Shown here one piece after another: positions 34,313 to 42,806 of a stretch of 43,031 nt of DNA. Each line of letters opens with the position of its first letter. Position 1 is the first letter of the stretch. The notes beneath the pieces were generated by a model. That model did not search any database. It saw only the letters and a list, made by a program, of their open reading frames with translations, and was not told the DNA's origin. This stretch comes from Elusimicrobiota bacterium (lineage in GTDB: Bacteria; Elusimicrobiota; Elusimicrobia; FEN-1173). A program made the translations under genes and the position numbers. Location: positions 1 through 43,031 of the forward strand of contig JAKLDV010000008.1 in the NCBI GenBank assembly GCA_022703335.1. Reading direction: 5' to 3'.

Positions 34313-35563
34313 GTGTCAGGGCCAAAATCCAAACAGTTGAGGTATCTCCAGGAGGCCGTTCGGTTAAATCGAGCGCGCTACGAAGGCCTCCGCGAGGTTC
34401 ACCGCGCCCCCCTGCGGAAACGGAAATTATTGAGGTCTCTGCTGCGCGGAGGGGTGCGGGAGCTGAACGGCGGAAAAACGTTGTACGTGGGGCAAATGTC
34501 CCCGTCTTGTCGGCTCTGTTTGAGAGGGAAATCCACGAGTTTCAAGTTGACCGTCCAATGCAACAGGGGCTGTTTTTATTGTCCGAACCTGAAAGGGGAC
34601 AAAAACACTCCGCGCCCCGAAAACTTCATTGCGTACCAGGCCCCGTCGTTGAAAGAGGTGATCAGATCCGTCGAGGACGCCCGTTCTCGGGGGTGCAGCA
34701 TCACCGGGGGAGAACCGTTCCTGGAATTCCCGCGGACGCTGGTGTACATCCGGGCCTTGCGCCGCCGGTTCGGCCCGCGGTTCCGCATCCATCTCTACAC
34801 CAACGGACTCCTGGCCACCGACCGGAGATTGAGGCGGTTGAAGCGCGCCGGGCTGGACGAGATCCGTTTTGACCTGGCGGCCATCGGGTACAAGACCGCC
34901 CCCGTCTACCGGGCCTTGAAATATTTTGAGCACGTCGGCGTCGAGATCCCCGCGGTGCCGGGCGATGAGGAAAAGGTAAAAAAAATAATGCTGGAGCTGG
35001 ACGCGGCGGGGGTCCGCTATCTCAATCTGAACGAACTCTATTTCATACGGGCGAACGTTTCGCGATTGAAGGAGCATGGTTTTTCCGCGGTCTGCGAGGG
35101 GAGGCGCCCCGTGCACGACGGGTTCGAGGGGAGAATGTATCCGGTCAAGGAAAGCGAGCCGGCCGCCGCCCGCTTGCTGGCCTTTGCCGCAAAGAACCTC
35201 CGGCGGCTTTCGGTGCATTACTGCACCTGCGCCGCAAAACGGAACAACCACGATCAGCAGCTGAAGCGGCTCGCCCGAACCTGCCGCAAAAGCCATGAAC
35301 GGATAGACCCGACCGGATTGCTTGAAAAACTGGTGGTGCGCACGGACGACCCCCGCCGGACGGAAAGAGAACTTCTGGCGGCCGGATTCCCGAGGAAACG
35401 GATACATTATTCCCGGTCCAAGAAGCGTTTGGAGGCGAGCGTGGATTGCGCCAAGAGGCTTTCCTCCCGAGGTTATCTATACGCCTTGGTCAAGGTCCTG
35501 CCGGCCGACGCGTTCGCGGATGTTTCCGAACATCCTCTGGAATCGGGGGCGGGGCGGCTCTAG
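34313..35563 (+). CDS. Radical SAM protein, first of a paralogous pair
   Basis: The 416-residue product has the radical SAM motif CNRGCFYC (C83, C87, C90), preceded by an extra SPSCRLC pair (C66, C69) that may bind an auxiliary cluster. ITGGEPFLEF is the GGE strand that holds SAM. The middle part (YTNGLLATDRRLRRLKRAGLDEIRFDLAA) is a normal partial barrel. A C-terminal extension from about residue 290 contains HYCTC and a basic tail. The protein that follows shares this plan. GTG 34313 follows GGAGG by about nine bases. It opens a five-gene operon with a B12 radical SAM enzyme and a glycosyltransferase, so a natural-product or peptide modification is likely; the substrate is unknown. Confidence 0.88.
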   Translation: MSGPKSKQLRYLQEAVRLNRARYEGLREVHRAPLRKRKLLRSLLRGGVRELNGGKTLYVGQMSPSCRLCLRGKSTSFKLTVQCNRGCFYCPNLKGDKNTPRPENFIAYQAPSLKEVIRSVEDARSRGCSITGGEPFLEFPRTLVYIRALRRRFGPRFRIHLYTNGLLATDRRLRRLKRAGLDEIRFDLAAIGYKTAPVYRALKYFEHVGVEIPAVPGDEEKVKKIMLELDAAGVRYLNLNELYFIRANVSRLKEHGFSAVCEGRRPVHDGFEGRMYPVKESEPAAARLLAFAAKNLRRLSVHYCTCAAKRNNHDQQLKRLARTCRKSHERIDPTGLLEKLVVRTDDPRRTERELLAAGFPRKRIHYSRSKKRLEASVDCAKRLSSRGYLYALVKVLPADAFADVSEHPLESGAGRL

Positions 35564-35602
35564 CCCGTTCGCCGACCGCCTCCCGCGACAATCATTCTTC
35601 CC

Positions 35603-36916
35603 ATGTTCCCGCCCTCCCTTGAACGCGAAAAACGGTTCGATTTTTGCGGTTGCCCCTCGGTAAAGTCTCGCGAGGCGCGCGGTCTCGTGCGAACGCGGGA
35701 CCGGCTTGTCGCCGAGTGCCTGTCCATGGGCGCCCGGGCGCATGGCGGGAATCCGAATAAAATCCATGCCGGGCCGCTGTCTCCGGGATGCCGGTTGTGC
35801 GCCGAAGGGAAGTGGTCCTGCCTGTTCATGGGGCGGTTTTGCCGTCGAGGCTGTTTTTTCTGCCTGCAGTCGCAGCGGGAGAAAAAGGCGGCGCTCCGCG
35901 AAAAGCCCACCGGTTTTAGGCCCCGCTCCGCCGAGGAATACCGTGAATTCGTCCGCCGGGCCGGATATCGGGGAGTGGCTTTTTCGGGGGGCGAACCCCT
36001 CTGGTTCTTCGACGAATTGATCGAGTATGTGACGGCTTTGCGGAAAGGCGCCGGCCCGCGTCTCGCCATCTGGGTCTATACGAGCGGCGATTTTATGACC
36101 GAGCGGAGGTTGAGGGAATTGAAGAGCGCCGGGGTGGACGAGTTGCGGTTCAACATCGCCGCGCGGAATTACAGCCTGACCGCGCTCTCCCGGGCGGCCA
36201 AACACTTCGAGAATGTGACCGTTGAAATCCCCGCCATCCCGGAGGACACGACCCGGCTTTTGGCGCTGTTGCCCCGGTTGCGTTCGGCGGGGGTCAAATA
36301 TCTGAATTTGCACCAGCTGACGGCGTCCGCCCACAACAGCGACGCCTTGGCCCGTCGGGGCTATCGGATCCACAAAAACGGGGAGGGGTACCCGGCGGTG
36401 GGCCCCGTCGTGGAATCCGAACTGGCGGCGTTGCGCCTCCTGCGCGAGGGGTTGGCGTCCGGCCCGCCCCTGCCCATCCACTATTGTTCCGCCCGCTATA
36501 AGGAACTTTTCCAGGCGCGCGCGCACCGTCAGCGGTTGGCCGAATATTTCACCGGCGAAACGGCGGCACTTCGGCGCGCGTCGAAGGTGACGTCCGCGGG
36601 ATATCTGCGGCGACGGGTCCCCGACGACGGCCGGCGGACGGTTCCGTCGAAGGTGTGCTATCTCGATTTCCGTTCCCCCGCCGATTCGGGAAACGAACAC
36701 GGCGTTTTTAGCCGGGGGAGGATCGTCAAAGAGGTTCCGTTGAAGTCCGCCGGGGAACGGCGTCTCTTTGAGAAATTCTTTCTGTCGGCGGTGGCGGACG
36801 AGTCCGTCGTCGGGGCGATCCTTGCGGAAAACAAAAAGGATTCCGGGGTTGCGCGGTTCCTGCGGCGATTTGAGAATCTGGAATATCTGCCGGTTTCCTT
36901 GGACCGGTATTGTTGA
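35603..36916 (+). CDS. Radical SAM protein, second of a paralogous pair
   Basis: The 437-residue product has CRRGCFFC (C80, C84, C87) and the same upstream pair, SPGCRLC (C63, C66), as its neighbour, plus FSGGEPLWF. The N-terminal FDFCGCP adds two more Cys. A central DELRFNIAARNYSLTALSRAAKHFENVTVEIPAIPED aligns with the first protein, and PIHYCSARYKELFQ corresponds to its HYCTC region. The pair clearly came from one ancestor. The C-terminus differs and may set substrate choice. It starts 39 bases after the first gene and ends 14 bases before the third. Confidence 0.88.
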   Translation: MFPPSLEREKRFDFCGCPSVKSREARGLVRTRDRLVAECLSMGARAHGGNPNKIHAGPLSPGCRLCAEGKWSCLFMGRFCRRGCFFCLQSQREKKAALREKPTGFRPRSAEEYREFVRRAGYRGVAFSGGEPLWFFDELIEYVTALRKGAGPRLAIWVYTSGDFMTERRLRELKSAGVDELRFNIAARNYSLTALSRAAKHFENVTVEIPAIPEDTTRLLALLPRLRSAGVKYLNLHQLTASAHNSDALARRGYRIHKNGEGYPAVGPVVESELAALRLLREGLASGPPLPIHYCSARYKELFQARAHRQRLAEYFTGETAALRRASKVTSAGYLRRRVPDDGRRTVPSKVCYLDFRSPADSGNEHGVFSRGRIVKEVPLKSAGERRLFEKFFLSAVADESVVGAILAENKKDSGVARFLRRFENLEYLPVSLDRYC

Positions 36917-36930
36917 CGCCGGGGGGCGAC

Positions 36931-38067
36931 GTGAAGAACGTCTTCTACGACTTCGTTGAGCGGGTTGTCCGGGAAAAGACGGGCCATTTCATCAACTGGC
37001 CGCTCGCCGGGGTTTTGGCGCGGAAAAAATTGTGGCGGAAACTGTTCAACTACCTGATCGTGCAGGCGCAGTTCCACTTTCAGACGTCGTGGGTCTTCGG
37101 CCGACCCTACTACCTGTGTTTCGATCCCGTGACCGCGTGCAATTTGAAGTGCCCGCTCTGCAAGATCGGGACGATGGAGTTCCCAAAGCCGCGCGAGCGC
37201 ATGGACATGGCCGTCTTTCGAAAGATATTGGACACGCTGGGGCCGGAACTGCTGCAGGTCGACATCTACGTGCACGGGGAGCCGTTGCTGAACCCCGACG
37301 TTTACGAAATGATCTCGTACTGCAAGAAATACAAAACGACGGTCAAGATGAGCAGCAACCTTCAGGAGGTGGACGCCGACCGTCTCGTCGGCTCCGGCCT
37401 GGACCAGCTCTTCGTGGCGATCGACGGGGCGACCCAGGAGACCTATGAAAAGTACCGGATGGGTGGGTCGCTGGAGAAGGCCTTCACCAACGCGCGGAAC
37501 ATCCTGGCGGCCCGCCGCCGGGCGGGAAAAAAGACGCCGCTCGTGACGTGGAAATACATCGTCTTCCGGCACAACGAGGCCGAGATCGATTTGGCGAAAA
37601 AGGCGGCGGCCGAGATGGGGTTCGATGAGATCGATTTTAACGGGGCCATTGTGAAGGACGCCGCCGATCCGACCCAGATGCACACGTGGGTCCCGCAAAA
37701 CCCGGAACACAGCCTCTATGCCCCGCCGGCGACCGCGCCGTCTCCCGCCGCCCCCGCCTTGCAGAAGAGCGTCGACTTGAGCGTGAGGAAACCGCAATGC
37801 AATTGGCCGTGGATCTCGGCCACCCTGGATCCGCGCGGCAACGTGCAAACCTGTTGCGTCTCCGTCCGGCCCGAAGAGGACATGGGCAACATCATGGAAT
37901 CGCGCTGGGGGGCGATATGGAACAACGCGCGATACCGTCGCGCCCGCCGTTTTCTGGCCCGGCATCGTCCCTCCGCGGCCGGATGGAACATCCCGTGCGA
38001 GCGGTGTCGGGCGGCCGGGAACATCAATCTGTCCCTGACCGAACACTTGCTGCGGAGGGGGCTGTGA
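36931..38067 (+). CDS. Radical SAM/SPASM-like protein
   Basis: The 378-residue product has the radical SAM motif CNLKCPLC (C70, C74, C77) after FDPVTA. VDIYVHGEPLLNPDVYEMI and MSSNLQEVDADRLVGSGLDQLFVAIDGATQETYEKYR are strands of the barrel. A C-terminal SPASM-type Cys set follows (PQCNWPWISATLDPRGNVQTCCVS...GNIMESRWGAIWNNARYRRARRF...IPCERC) for an auxiliary cluster. Proteins with this plan include peptide maturases and anaerobic sulfatase-maturing enzymes. GTG 36931 is preferred over TTG 36913, which overlaps the previous stop. The stop overlaps the next start by four bases (GTGA). Confidence 0.9.
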   Translation: MKNVFYDFVERVVREKTGHFINWPLAGVLARKKLWRKLFNYLIVQAQFHFQTSWVFGRPYYLCFDPVTACNLKCPLCKIGTMEFPKPRERMDMAVFRKILDTLGPELLQVDIYVHGEPLLNPDVYEMISYCKKYKTTVKMSSNLQEVDADRLVGSGLDQLFVAIDGATQETYEKYRMGGSLEKAFTNARNILAARRRAGKKTPLVTWKYIVFRHNEAEIDLAKKAAAEMGFDEIDFNGAIVKDAADPTQMHTWVPQNPEHSLYAPPATAPSPAAPALQKSVDLSVRKPQCNWPWISATLDPRGNVQTCCVSVRPEEDMGNIMESRWGAIWNNARYRRARRFLARHRPSAAGWNIPCERCRAAGNINLSLTEHLLRRGL

Positions 38068-40049
38068 GGCCGCCGCGTTCTCGTGCCGTGCGGGTGGCGC
38101 TCGTCGTCATGCCGTTCCAGCCCGTGGAGACGCCCAATCTCGGGGCCTCCATCCTGAAAAGCCGTCTGCGCCGGGCGGGGGTGGAATGTCGCGTCCTTTA
38201 TTTCAATGTGGAGTTCGCCCGGATCGTCGGCCTGGAGAGATACGCGCGCCTCCTCGGTCTGAAGATAGCGCCGGAGATCCTTTTTTCTCATGCCCTTTTC
38301 GGGAAAGCCGGGACGCGGGAAATCCGATATCCCCGGCCGCTGGGGGCGGTCCTGACGAAGGCGGGGATGTTCGGCGAGGAGATACGGGCGGGCCTGCGCG
38401 GGGACATGGCGGCCGTCGAGAGGTTGGCGGAACGGCAGGCCCCGCGGTTCCGGGAAGCCTGCCTGTCGGCCGCGTCTTGGGGCGACTACGACGTGGTCGG
38501 TTTCTCGAGCATTTTCAACAGCCACGTCGCGTCACTGGGGTTGGCGCGGGACATAAAGGAACGGCATCCCGATACCAAAATCGTTTTCGGCGGATCCAAC
38601 GTGGAGGGGATCATGGGACGGGAAACGCTGCGGGCGTTTCCCTGGGTCGATTTTGTGGTCGGCGGGGAGGCGGAGGATACGTTTCCCGCCCTGTTGTCGG
38701 CGTTGAAAGCGGGACGTTCCCCCGACGCGATCCCCGGCGTTTCTTATCGGGACGCCCGGGGTCTCCACGGGAACCATTCCTTGCCGCCGCCGGTCGACCT
38801 GGGGGAGAGCGTCCCGCCGGATTTCTCGGATTACTTCGGCGCCTTGGAAAGAGGGGGGCTGCGGAAATCCCTGCGGCCGGTCGTCGTTTTCGAGAGCGCC
38901 CGCGGTTGTTGGTGGGGGGAGCGCGGTCCCTGCGCGTTCTGCGGGCTGAACGGGCTGTCGATGACGTTCCGCCGGAAGCCGCCCCGGAAGATCCTGCGGG
39001 AGATTTTCGACGCGATGAGGAGATACCGCGTCAGCGATTTTCACGCCGCGGACCGCGTCTGGGATCCCGCCCACGCGACGACGTTTTTGCCGCTCCTCTC
39101 CCGCGAACTGAAGAAGAGAAGGCTCGATGTGGGCATGCTCTACGAGGTGCGGCCCACCATAACGAAAAAACATCTGGACCTTCTCGCCCGGGCGGGCGTC
39201 ACCGACGTGCAGCCCGGCCTGGAAACTCTCGATACCGCCATCCTGAAGCGGATGAACAAGGGGACGACGGCCCTTCGGAACGTGCAGACGTTGAAACACT
39301 GCCGGGAGGCGGACATCTTTCCGCGCTGGAATTTCCTTTACGGCCTGCCCGGCGAAAAAGCGTCCGCGTATCGGCGCATGGCCCGGCTGTTGCCGAAGAT
39401 ACAGCATCTCCCGCCGCCCACGATGGTGACGCCGGTGCGCATCGAAAGGTTCAGCCCCTTGCACCGGCACCCGGGGCGTTTCGGATTGAAGAACCTCCGC
39501 CCCGCCGCGCTTTACGGGTGGGCCTATCCCCAAAGCCGGGTCCGTCTCAAAGACCTGGCGTATTATTTTGAAGGCCAATTCCGGAAGGACTGCGTCCCCC
39601 CCTGGGCGGCGATCGCGTCGTTCCGGAGACGCCTGGAGCGGTGGAACGCCCTCTCCCGCCACAGCTTTTTGTTCCACCGGCATGCCTGGGATTCGTTGAT
39701 CGTTTACGACCATCGGCCGCGCTCCCTTTCCCAGGGGGTGCGCCCTTTCCGGATACGCCGCTATGAGGGGACGTCGTCCGCCGAGATATACGAGGCGTGC
39801 GCCGCCGGCCGGACGACCCGGGAGGTGGAGCGGACATTGAAACGTCGACGCCCGAAGGGGAGGTTTCCTCAAGTAGAGATTCGGCGGGCGTTGCGCCGCT
39901 TCGTGCGGGACGGGATCATGCTGGAGGAAGGCGGCCGCTTCCTCGCGCTGTCGCTGCCGTTCGCCGCCTGTCCCCCGGCCGTTAAAAGGAAAGTGATGCT
40001 CCTGGAAAAGATGCGCGGCATTTTCCATGAGGGGAGACGGGCCGAATAA
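38064..40049 (+). CDS. Cobalamin-binding radical SAM enzyme of the RiPP-maturase (methyltransferase) type
   Basis: The 661-residue product has an N-terminal B12-binding Rossmann region (about 8-220; VGFSSIFNSHVASLGLARDIKERHPDTKIVFGGSNVEGIMGRE, then DFVVGGEAEDTFPALL). The radical SAM domain has the unusual C-x7-C-x2-C spacing in RGCWWGERGPCAFCGLNG (C282, C290, C293). The sequence LYEVRPTITKKHLDLLARAGVTDVQPGLETLDTAILKRMNKGTTALRNVQTLKHC and WNFLYGLPGEKASAYRRMARLLPKIQHLPPPT are typical of the family that methylates ribosomal peptides (RiPP maturation radical SAM protein 1). Residues after about 500 form a further helical region and a winged-helix-like end. It overlaps its neighbours on both sides. 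Confidence 0.9.
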   Translation: MRPPRSRAVRVALVVMPFQPVETPNLGASILKSRLRRAGVECRVLYFNVEFARIVGLERYARLLGLKIAPEILFSHALFGKAGTREIRYPRPLGAVLTKAGMFGEEIRAGLRGDMAAVERLAERQAPRFREACLSAASWGDYDVVGFSSIFNSHVASLGLARDIKERHPDTKIVFGGSNVEGIMGRETLRAFPWVDFVVGGEAEDTFPALLSALKAGRSPDAIPGVSYRDARGLHGNHSLPPPVDLGESVPPDFSDYFGALERGGLRKSLRPVVVFESARGCWWGERGPCAFCGLNGLSMTFRRKPPRKILREIFDAMRRYRVSDFHAADRVWDPAHATTFLPLLSRELKKRRLDVGMLYEVRPTITKKHLDLLARAGVTDVQPGLETLDTAILKRMNKGTTALRNVQTLKHCREADIFPRWNFLYGLPGEKASAYRRMARLLPKIQHLPPPTMVTPVRIERFSPLHRHPGRFGLKNLRPAALYGWAYPQSRVRLKDLAYYFEGQFRKDCVPPWAAIASFRRRLERWNALSRHSFLFHRHAWDSLIVYDHRPRSLSQGVRPFRIRRYEGTSSAEIYEACAAGRTTREVERTLKRRRPKGRFPQVEIRRALRRFVRDGIMLEEGGRFLALSLPFAACPPAVKRKVMLLEKMRGIFHEGRRAE

Positions 40050-41236
40050 TGGGCGACCTTTCGGGCCCGGACCCGATCCGTGTGGCGGTTTTCTCCTATA
40101 CGCTGGACGACCCGACCTGCCATCGCTACCTGGACATGTTGGCCGCGGCCGAGCGGCCTTCCCACATAAAACTGACCGTGTGGACCACCTTCCGACCGAC
40201 GGCGAAGACGCTGCGCTCCTGGCGCCCGCGCCTTTCCTGGCACAGTTTTTTTTCCTCCCGCCGCCGTCCGAGCCCGCGCCGTTACGCCCGGGTCTTCGCC
40301 GATCACCTTCGGCGGGAGAACGTTTCCATCGTGCATTGGGCATTTTTGAGGGAGCTCGGTTTTTCCGCCTGGCGGGCGTTGACCCGGGCGGCCCGGCCCC
40401 AGGCAAGGACGGTCTGGACCCACCACATCGTTTCCGAGATGACGGCGGCCTATCGGAAATCAGCGGCCTTCCGGGGACTGGACAGGATCGTCGTCCTTTC
40501 TCGGGCGATGAAAAAGCATTTGCTCGCCGATCACCCCGCCGGACCGCCGTCCCGCTTCCGGGTCATCCCCAACGGCACGGACGCGTCCTATTGGCGCCGG
40601 GGCGGGTTTTCCGGGAAAAGGGACCGCCGGCTTTTTCTGGCGGTCGCTCGGATCAACGCGGACAAGGGTCTCCATCAGCTGCTGTGGGCGTTTTGCGGGA
40701 TCCAAAAAGAATTTCCGGACGCGCGCCTCTTCGTCGCGGGGAAGGTCGATCTTCAGCCGGATTATTACCGTCGGCTGAAAAGGTTGGCGGAGAAGCTGGG
40801 AGTGCGGAGCCACGTGACTTTTTTGGGCGAGGTCACGCCGGAGACGTTGCGCCGTCTCTATCACCGGAGCCTGTGCTGTGTCCAGCCTTCGCTGAACGAA
40901 GGGGTCAGTTTCGCGGCCCTCGAGGCGTGCGCGGCGGGATGCCCGCTGGTTTTGACGCGGACCGGAGGGATCGAGGAGATTTTACGGCACGGGCGGGACT
41001 GCCTTTTTGTGCCGAAGGGGGACCCCGACCTCTTGCAGAAGGCGATGCGGCGGATGTTGGTGGAACCGGGACTGAGGGAGCGCTTGGCCCGGAACGCCCG
41101 CCGCCGGGCGCTTGCGCAGGATGAGCGGGCGGTGTCGCGCGCCTACATCCGGCTTTACGAGGAGTTGGCCGCCGAGGGGCGGTCCGCACGGGGTTTCGAG
41201 AGGAGACTTGAACCGAAAACCGCGGAATTCCTATGA
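40049..41236 (+). CDS. GT4 family glycosyltransferase
   Basis: The 395-residue product is a GT-B glycosyltransferase. The N-terminal domain has ARTVWTHHIVSEMTAAYRKS and RIVVLSRAMKKHLLADHP. The C-terminal domain has RRLFLAVARINADKGLHQLLWAF, a SHVTFLGEV segment and the donor-binding QPSLNEGVSFAALEACAAGCPLVLTRTGGIEEI with the E-x7-E pattern of retaining GT4 enzymes. It would move a sugar from a nucleotide donor to an acceptor in the cytoplasm. It overlaps the B12 enzyme gene by one base (TAATG), so it probably acts on the same product. Confidence 0.92.
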   Translation: MGDLSGPDPIRVAVFSYTLDDPTCHRYLDMLAAAERPSHIKLTVWTTFRPTAKTLRSWRPRLSWHSFFSSRRRPSPRRYARVFADHLRRENVSIVHWAFLRELGFSAWRALTRAARPQARTVWTHHIVSEMTAAYRKSAAFRGLDRIVVLSRAMKKHLLADHPAGPPSRFRVIPNGTDASYWRRGGFSGKRDRRLFLAVARINADKGLHQLLWAFCGIQKEFPDARLFVAGKVDLQPDYYRRLKRLAEKLGVRSHVTFLGEVTPETLRRLYHRSLCCVQPSLNEGVSFAALEACAAGCPLVLTRTGGIEEILRHGRDCLFVPKGDPDLLQKAMRRMLVEPGLRERLARNARRRALAQDERAVSRAYIRLYEELAAEGRSARGFERRLEPKTAEFL

Positions 41237-41310
41237 TGTGACGGGGGGCATCTCGGGAAAACAAGTAAATTGATTTCAGCCCCCCACCGGGCTCGACTTC
41301 GCTGCGCCCT

Positions 41311-41504
41311 GCTCGAACAACGCGGTTGTTCTTCGAGCGACCGTCCCAACCTCAGACGGAAGAGGGACGGCCCCGCAACACCTCCGCCGCGACGGCGGGA
41401 CCTGTAACTCAGGCCCCGCGTTGCCGCTGGGCAACGTCCCGGTTTGTCGGATGGGGCACGTGTTCGGTGGTGGGGGCCGGAGGGAGTCGAGAAGCTGCTG
41501 GCCC
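41311..41504 (+). other. Structured intergenic region, possible RNA element
   Basis: The 305-base gap 41237-41541 has no convincing gene. It holds several stems: GCTCGAA (41311-41317) with TTCGAGC (41332-41338); CCGTCCC (41341-41347) with GGGACGG (41364-41370); an outer CGGGAC (41396-41401)/GTCCCG (41436-41441) enclosing CTG-TAACTCAG and GTTGCC-GCTG-GGCAAC (41420-41435), a three-way junction; and GGGCC (41474-41478) with GGCCC (41500-41504). It does not match a riboswitch, RNase P, SRP, tmRNA or 6S RNA that I know. It may be a leader for the next two genes. Confidence 0.45.
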
Positions 41505-41541
41505 TCACGGGATACTCCTCATGTGACGAAACGGAGAGACC

Positions 41542-42051
41542 ATGGACGATAAAACAATGAATCCCCCGGCGCCGTCCGGACCGGAACGCCGCAAACTGCC
41601 CGACGCGCCCACGCGCAAAGTGCTTTTTCTCTGGATTGCGCTCATGCCGGCGGTGTTGTGGGTCCTGCAGAAGTTCTTCCACGAACGGTTCTATCAATAC
41701 GACGGACAGCGTTGGGGACTTTCGCCGCTGGGGAGCGCTTGCGTGTTCGGCGCGGCGGCGTTGCTGGCGGCGGGGCTGTGTTCCGCTTTTTACAAGGTGA
41801 AGTATGGGAAGTTCCATTTCATCGCCGTGGCCCGTGTGGTGCGCGGCATCCTCTCGCTTTTCCTCATCGCCGTTGTTTTCGTCTGGCCGATCGCCATGAT
41901 GATCGTGGCCATCAATCCCGTCCACGCCGCCTATCTGGCGGTGCTGGTGGCGCTGGGGATCGCGGGGCTGACGATCCTCATCCGGCTGGCGATGCCGCCG
42001 GAGGCGGGGTTCTGGCGGGACTGGATTCACGACACCCTGCTTCGATGGTGA
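41542..42051 (+). CDS. Membrane protein of unknown function
   Basis: The 169-residue product has a Pro-rich, charged start (about 1-28) and four hydrophobic helices near residues 28-43, 62-83, 95-120 and 127-147. No motif I recognise is present. The charged end HDTLLRW is cytoplasmic if the count is right. ATG 41542 follows GGAGAG. A phospholipase-D-like gene starts seven bases after its stop, so the two are probably one unit, which the structured region upstream may control. Confidence 0.75.
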   Translation: MDDKTMNPPAPSGPERRKLPDAPTRKVLFLWIALMPAVLWVLQKFFHERFYQYDGQRWGLSPLGSACVFGAAALLAAGLCSAFYKVKYGKFHFIAVARVVRGILSLFLIAVVFVWPIAMMIVAINPVHAAYLAVLVALGIAGLTILIRLAMPPEAGFWRDWIHDTLLRW

Positions 42052-42058
42052 TATCGGC

Positions 42059-42703
42059 ATGAGGGAGAGCACACGTTTCGGAGCGCTGTGCGCGGTTCTC
42101 TTGGCCGTGTCCGCCGCCGCGTTCGGGGAGGAAGTGGAGCTGGGCGAGGCCCCGTCCCTGGATCCCTACGAGATTTCCATCAATCCCGACGAGAACACCG
42201 CCGGGACGCCCGTGAGCGTGGACGTGGCGGAGTTCGGGGCCTCCACCGTCACCAGCGTCTATTTCTCACCGGAAGACGATTGCGACAACGTCATCATCGG
42301 CTGGCTTTCCCAGGCGCGCCGCTCCATCGACGCGGCGGTCTTCCTCATCAGCCATCCCGGCATCGCCGACGCCCTGGCGCAGGCCCACCTGAAGGGCGTG
42401 AAGGTCCGGGTCATCATGGACGGGGAGCAGGCGGATTTCAAGGTCGCGTCGGACGAATTTCTGGAGCGGGCCGGGGTGCCGCTGCGGCGGAGTTTTTCGA
42501 AGGGGAGCATGCACAACAAATTCGCCGTCATCGACGGCCGGACGGTGTTGACCGGGAGCTACAACTGGACGGTGGGCGGAGCCTCCGTCAACGACGAGAA
42601 TCTCATCGTCCTGCATCAGGCCGCCGCCGTGTTCCAAAGGAAGTTCGACCAGCTTTGGGCCCGGTGCGTCGCGGGGACCCCGTCGCGCCGAAGGTTCGAA
42701 TAG
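42059..42703 (+). CDS. Exported phospholipase-D-like protein (single HKD motif)
   Basis: The 214-residue product has a signal sequence (FGALCAVLLAVSAAAFG). After a spacer the PLD fold begins (VYFSPEDDCDNVIIGWLSQARRSIDAAVFLISHPGIADALAQAHLKGVKVRVIMDGEQ) and ends with MHNKFAVIDGRTVLTGSYNWT, an H-x-K-x4-D motif. One motif per chain is the plan of Nuc-type nucleases and related proteins, which work as dimers. It could cut nucleic acid or a lipid in the periplasm. It lies seven bases after the membrane protein gene. Confidence 0.9.
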   Translation: MRESTRFGALCAVLLAVSAAAFGEEVELGEAPSLDPYEISINPDENTAGTPVSVDVAEFGASTVTSVYFSPEDDCDNVIIGWLSQARRSIDAAVFLISHPGIADALAQAHLKGVKVRVIMDGEQADFKVASDEFLERAGVPLRRSFSKGSMHNKFAVIDGRTVLTGSYNWTVGGASVNDENLIVLHQAAAVFQRKFDQLWARCVAGTPSRRRFE

Positions 42704-42771
42704 AATCTACTAAAGTTTAATAGATAAAAATCGTTTACTAAAACATGGACAAACCGACGTTCGGCGCCGCG

Positions 42772-42800
42772 TTGACCGACGGAACCCCTTTTGCTACTAT
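42772..42800 (+). promoter_or_regulatory. Promoter of the AtpZ/AtpI gene
   Basis: TTGACC (42772-42777) and TACTAT (42795-42800) have a 17-bp spacer. The expected start falls at or very near the GTG at 42807, so the message would be leaderless. Confidence 0.7.
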
Positions 42801-42806
42801 GGCCGC

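Noticed and set aside
34255-34872. Open frame starting at 34255, considered as a leader or precursor peptide for the radical SAM operon
   Set aside because: It runs on far into the first radical SAM gene in another frame and has no ribosome site; it looks like a shadow.
41270-41407. Small TTG-start open frame (45 codons) after the glycosyltransferase, considered as a RiPP precursor
   Set aside because: It has no ribosome site, is rich in Arg and Pro like random GC-rich translation, and overlaps the stems of the structured region.
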